Origin: Fidelibacterota bacterium
Lineage (GTDB): Bacteria; Fidelibacterota; Fidelibacteria; Fidelibacterales; Fidelibacteraceae
DNA: 23,337 nucleotides
Assembly: GCA_030620575.1 (NCBI GenBank)
Contig: JAUXEL010000007.1
Location: 1-23,337, forward strand
Reading direction: 5' to 3'
Shown here in pieces: positions 20,988 to 23,337 of this stretch; position 1 is the first letter of the stretch, and every line of letters begins with the position of its first letter. Position numbers and translations under genes: made by a program. The notes below the pieces were generated by a model that saw nothing but the letters and a program-made list of their open reading frames with translations, searched no databases and was not told the origin of the DNA.

Positions 20988-22958
20988 CTTGTATTTCCCA
21001 AACCATTCTAAAATTAAATCCAACCGTTTTATTCGTCGATCCGGACGTCCATCACGGCTGAGTCCATGCGAAGATTCCGGGAAGCGTACAAGCTGAACAT
21101 CCTTTCCCATATATTTAAGCGGAGCATAAAGGCGCTCTGCTTGTTCCATGGGGCAGCGTAGATCATTTTCCGAATGGATCAGCATAAGCGGGGTTTCGAT
21201 ATTTTTTAAATATGTCAGCGGAGACCATTTTGTATATAATTCGGGTGCCTCCCAGGGTGTACCTTTAAATTCATTTACTAAGTCCCAGCCAATATCTGAA
21301 GTGCCGAAGAAAGTTCCCAGATCACTGATAGAACGCTGTGCTACTGCGGCCCGGAACCGTGTGGTTTGTGAAATGATCCAATTGGTCATATAACCACCGT
21401 AACTTCCACCGGTTACATACAGGCGTTTGGGGTCAATATATTCTTTCTCCAGCATTGCATTCACTACCGACATGACATCATCATATGCCGGTTGCCCCCA
21501 GGAACCCGTTATCGCATCAGCAAAAGCTTTTCCATAGCCCTGACTTCCGCGAGGATTGGAGTAAACCACCACGTATTCTTTTGCGGCAAAAACCTGCATT
21601 TCGTGAAACCAGGTATAGCCGTACTGGGTGCGCGGTCCCCCGTGAATATTTAAGATCAAGGGATATTTTTTTTGTTTATCAAAGTTAGGCGGCAATTGGA
21701 TCCATGCCTGAATATTTGCATTTTTAACTTCAACTGTTATAGTTTCCGCAACTTTGAAATCCAATTTTTCAAGGTATTTATCATTTGTAAAGCTCATGCG
21801 GCTCAGACGTTTTTCTTCATTTAGGTTAAGACACCAGATTTCATCCGGACGTTCCATTTGTGCCATATGCATCGCTATTTGTTTCCCGTCTGCAGATGCA
21901 CTGTAGGCAACAATACACTCCCGTCCCTCCAATACAGATTCCAATTCTCCGGTCAGCAAGTTCAGCGAATAAAAAGGATTCGCTCCTTCAAATGAAATGC
22001 TGAACATCATAGTATCACCGGCAATTACCGGAAACTGGGGAGTAAAGGAGGGTGTAATATCCCCCAGGGTCAGCATATCGGTTGTGCGGTCTAAAGATTC
22101 TGTCAGGTTTTTTAATGTGCCGGTTTCCAGATCCAGGGAATGAATATCCATATTATCCGCACCCCAGCTATGGTGTGGATTAAAATGTCCACTAAAATAG
22201 AGCGTTTTATCGTTTGGCGCAAAACGCAAAAAACCGACCGGCCCGGCAGGTTTAGTAAGTTTTGTACTGTGCTGTGTGGAAACATTCAGTAAAAAAATAT
22301 CATCTTCGTCCATATGCAATTCGGGAATATCATAATCAAGTGTAGTATATGCAAGGGTCTGACCGTCGGACGACCAGGTAAAACTTGCTATATCAAACGT
22401 ACAGTTTGTCAGTTTTTTCATTGTAGCCCCGAAAGGCTTCATCATATACAGTTGCGCCGGTTCATTATCAAGAAATCCATGTCCGTCAAGGCGGTAATAC
22501 AAGTCATCAATTTTGCGATACACGGGTTCTTTGTGCTTGCCTTTTTCCATGGGAATATTGTCTTTTTTCTTTGAAAATAAAACGGCAATTTGCTTTCCGT
22601 CGGGTGAAAATTGCAGGTCTTTAATATCTCCATGCGTTAGTGTCATCAACTCCCGGGATTCCCCGCCGTACATACTTATACTGCGCAAAGATGCTTTCCC
22701 GTCCTTGATACGCACAAAAACCAGCTGTCTGCCATTGGGATTTATGCGTGGCATGACATCCTGGTGCTTTCCGGACTCGGTAAATGTATTGTCCGTTTTG
22801 CTGAGAATATGTATACACTGTAAATGGGAATAATAGCATTGGTCTTTTTTATTCGCCCGCTTTTTAATATAAACGATTTTGTCTCCCTTGGGAGTTATCT
22901 GCGGATCTGAAACAAAAGTTAATTGATAAATATCTTCGCTCTGCACTGTTCTTTTCAT
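20985..22958 (-). CDS. S9C-type prolyl oligopeptidase family peptidase
   Basis: No signal peptide is present, so it is cytosolic, in contrast to the S9A lipoprotein of the same window. Residues about 1-400 are TolB/WD40-like propeller blades (LQFSPDGKQIAVLFS, FTWSSDGQTLAYT and similar). Residues about 405-657 are the alpha/beta-hydrolase. The triad is S519 (GGSYGGYM), D599 (HSENDLRCP) and H631 (SSHGLSR). NIHGGPRTQYG (437-447) gives the oxyanion loop. The length of 657 fits acylaminoacyl-peptidase/dipeptidyl-peptidase relatives, which release N-terminal acyl residues or dipeptides from short peptides. A strong AAGGAGGA lies 5 bases before the ATG and 14 bp separate it from mntP. Its TAG stop falls inside the heptamer array. 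Confidence 0.94.
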   Translation of the reverse strand: MKRTVQSEDIYQLTFVSDPQITPKGDKIVYIKKRANKKDQCYYSHLQCIHILSKTDNTFTESGKHQDVMPRINPNGRQLVFVRIKDGKASLRSISMYGGESRELMTLTHGDIKDLQFSPDGKQIAVLFSKKKDNIPMEKGKHKEPVYRKIDDLYYRLDGHGFLDNEPAQLYMMKPFGATMKKLTNCTFDIASFTWSSDGQTLAYTTLDYDIPELHMDEDDIFLLNVSTQHSTKLTKPAGPVGFLRFAPNDKTLYFSGHFNPHHSWGADNMDIHSLDLETGTLKNLTESLDRTTDMLTLGDITPSFTPQFPVIAGDTMMFSISFEGANPFYSLNLLTGELESVLEGRECIVAYSASADGKQIAMHMAQMERPDEIWCLNLNEEKRLSRMSFTNDKYLEKLDFKVAETITVEVKNANIQAWIQLPPNFDKQKKYPLILNIHGGPRTQYGYTWFHEMQVFAAKEYVVVYSNPRGSQGYGKAFADAITGSWGQPAYDDVMSVVNAMLEKEYIDPKRLYVTGGSYGGYMTNWIISQTTRFRAAVAQRSISDLGTFFGTSDIGWDLVNEFKGTPWEAPELYTKWSPLTYLKNIETPLMLIHSENDLRCPMEQAERLYAPLKYMGKDVQLVRFPESSHGLSRDGRPDRRIKRLDLILEWFGKYK

Positions 22959-22972
22959 AAAATCCTCCTTGT

Positions 22973-23337
22973 TTAAGCATGTAAATGGGTGATCAAAATC
23001 TGAATACCGATGATAATTAAAATAACGCCGCCAATTATTTCAACTTTTCTCCCCAATATTTTTTTAAGACCGTGTCCTGCCCTTACACCGAGCATACTAA
23101 ACAATAAAGTTACAACAGCAATAATAAGCGCCGGTATGCAAATATCAATTTTCAATAAAGCAAAACTTAAACCGACGGCAAATGCATCAATACTGGTAGC
23201 AACGGATAAAACCAACAGGCGCTTTATATTGAAAGCATCTGGATTAACGACTTCACAACTATCGCTTGCAGCAAATGCTTCCCAAATCATTTTCCCGCCG
23301 ATAAATGTGAGCAGACCAAAAGCAATATAATGATCTA
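22973..23337 (-). CDS. mntP: Putative manganese efflux pump MntP, 5' end cut by window
   Basis: The reading frame stays open to the window end, adding DHYIAFGLLTFIGGKMIWEAF upstream of the internal ATG at 23290; that stretch is strongly MntP-like, so the internal ATG is not the start. About 120 C-terminal residues are visible with three or four membrane helices, including the second-half repeat SIDAFAVGLSFA with its conserved aspartate. MntP exports Mn2+ across the inner membrane and is often controlled by a yybP-ykoY riboswitch, which would lie outside the window. It is followed after 14 bp by the S9C gene. Confidence 0.92.
   Translation of the reverse strand, partial: DHYIAFGLLTFIGGKMIWEAFAASDSCEVVNPDAFNIKRLLVLSVATSIDAFAVGLSFALLKIDICIPALIIAVVTLLFSMLGVRAGHGLKKILGRKVEIIGGVILIIIGIQILITHLHA

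Overview
The window comes from a moderately AT-rich Gram-negative bacterium. Evidence for this is four lipoprotein-type signal peptides together with the lipoprotein signal peptidase gene lspA, an RND/MMPL exporter, and HPr kinase in an lspA-rluD-xerC-hpf-hprK order. A four-helix-bundle (23S rRNA intervening-sequence type) gene and several intergenic palindromic repeats fit the FCB superphylum or a related candidate phylum. The lineage is an inference; no marker in the window fixes the phylum.

Layout. (1) 71-8746, minus strand: a run of six genes read from right to left. They are a UPF0316/DUF2179 membrane protein, an S9A oligopeptidase lipoprotein, an M18 aminopeptidase, a UshA-like 5'-nucleotidase lipoprotein, an NlpC/P60-like lipoprotein, and a lipoprotein fusing a calcineurin-like phosphoesterase to a PQQ-type beta-propeller. 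Gaps are mostly 12-30 bp or a 4-bp overlap; the exception is 183 bp carrying a perfect 26-bp palindrome. The set looks like envelope-anchored hydrolases for nucleotides, peptides and perhaps peptidoglycan, plus one cytosolic aminopeptidase. (2) 8747-9160: a divergent intergenic region with three copies of a 21-bp palindrome and two CRP/FNR-like sites, arranged partly as a duplicated module. (3) 9161-10237, plus strand: an unusual PLP-dependent alpha-oxoamine synthase homologue with no pathway partner nearby. (4) 10238-11158: 921 bp without a gene, packed with palindromic and interspersed repeats, including a second copy of the sequence at the very start of the window. (5) 11159-19135, plus strand: serS, plsC-like acyltransferase, MMPL exporter, lspA, rluD-type pseudouridine synthase, xerC, hpf, hprK, tightly packed and probably largely co-transcribed. 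(6) 19136-23337, minus strand: repeats, then an aldo/keto reductase, the four-helix-bundle gene between inverted arrays of 7-bp repeats, an S9C peptidase, and mntP cut by the window end.

How the parts connect. LspA would process the four lipoproteins encoded at the left. The acyltransferase and MMPL exporter form a candidate envelope-lipid pair. Hpf and HprK link the housekeeping block to stationary-phase and carbon control, although no HPr gene is visible. The strongest candidates for something undescribed are the palindrome/CRP-like control region at 8843-9038 and the four-helix-bundle element with inverted heptamer arrays at 20435-20987. No CRISPR array, tRNA, rRNA, transposase or recognised defence system is visible.
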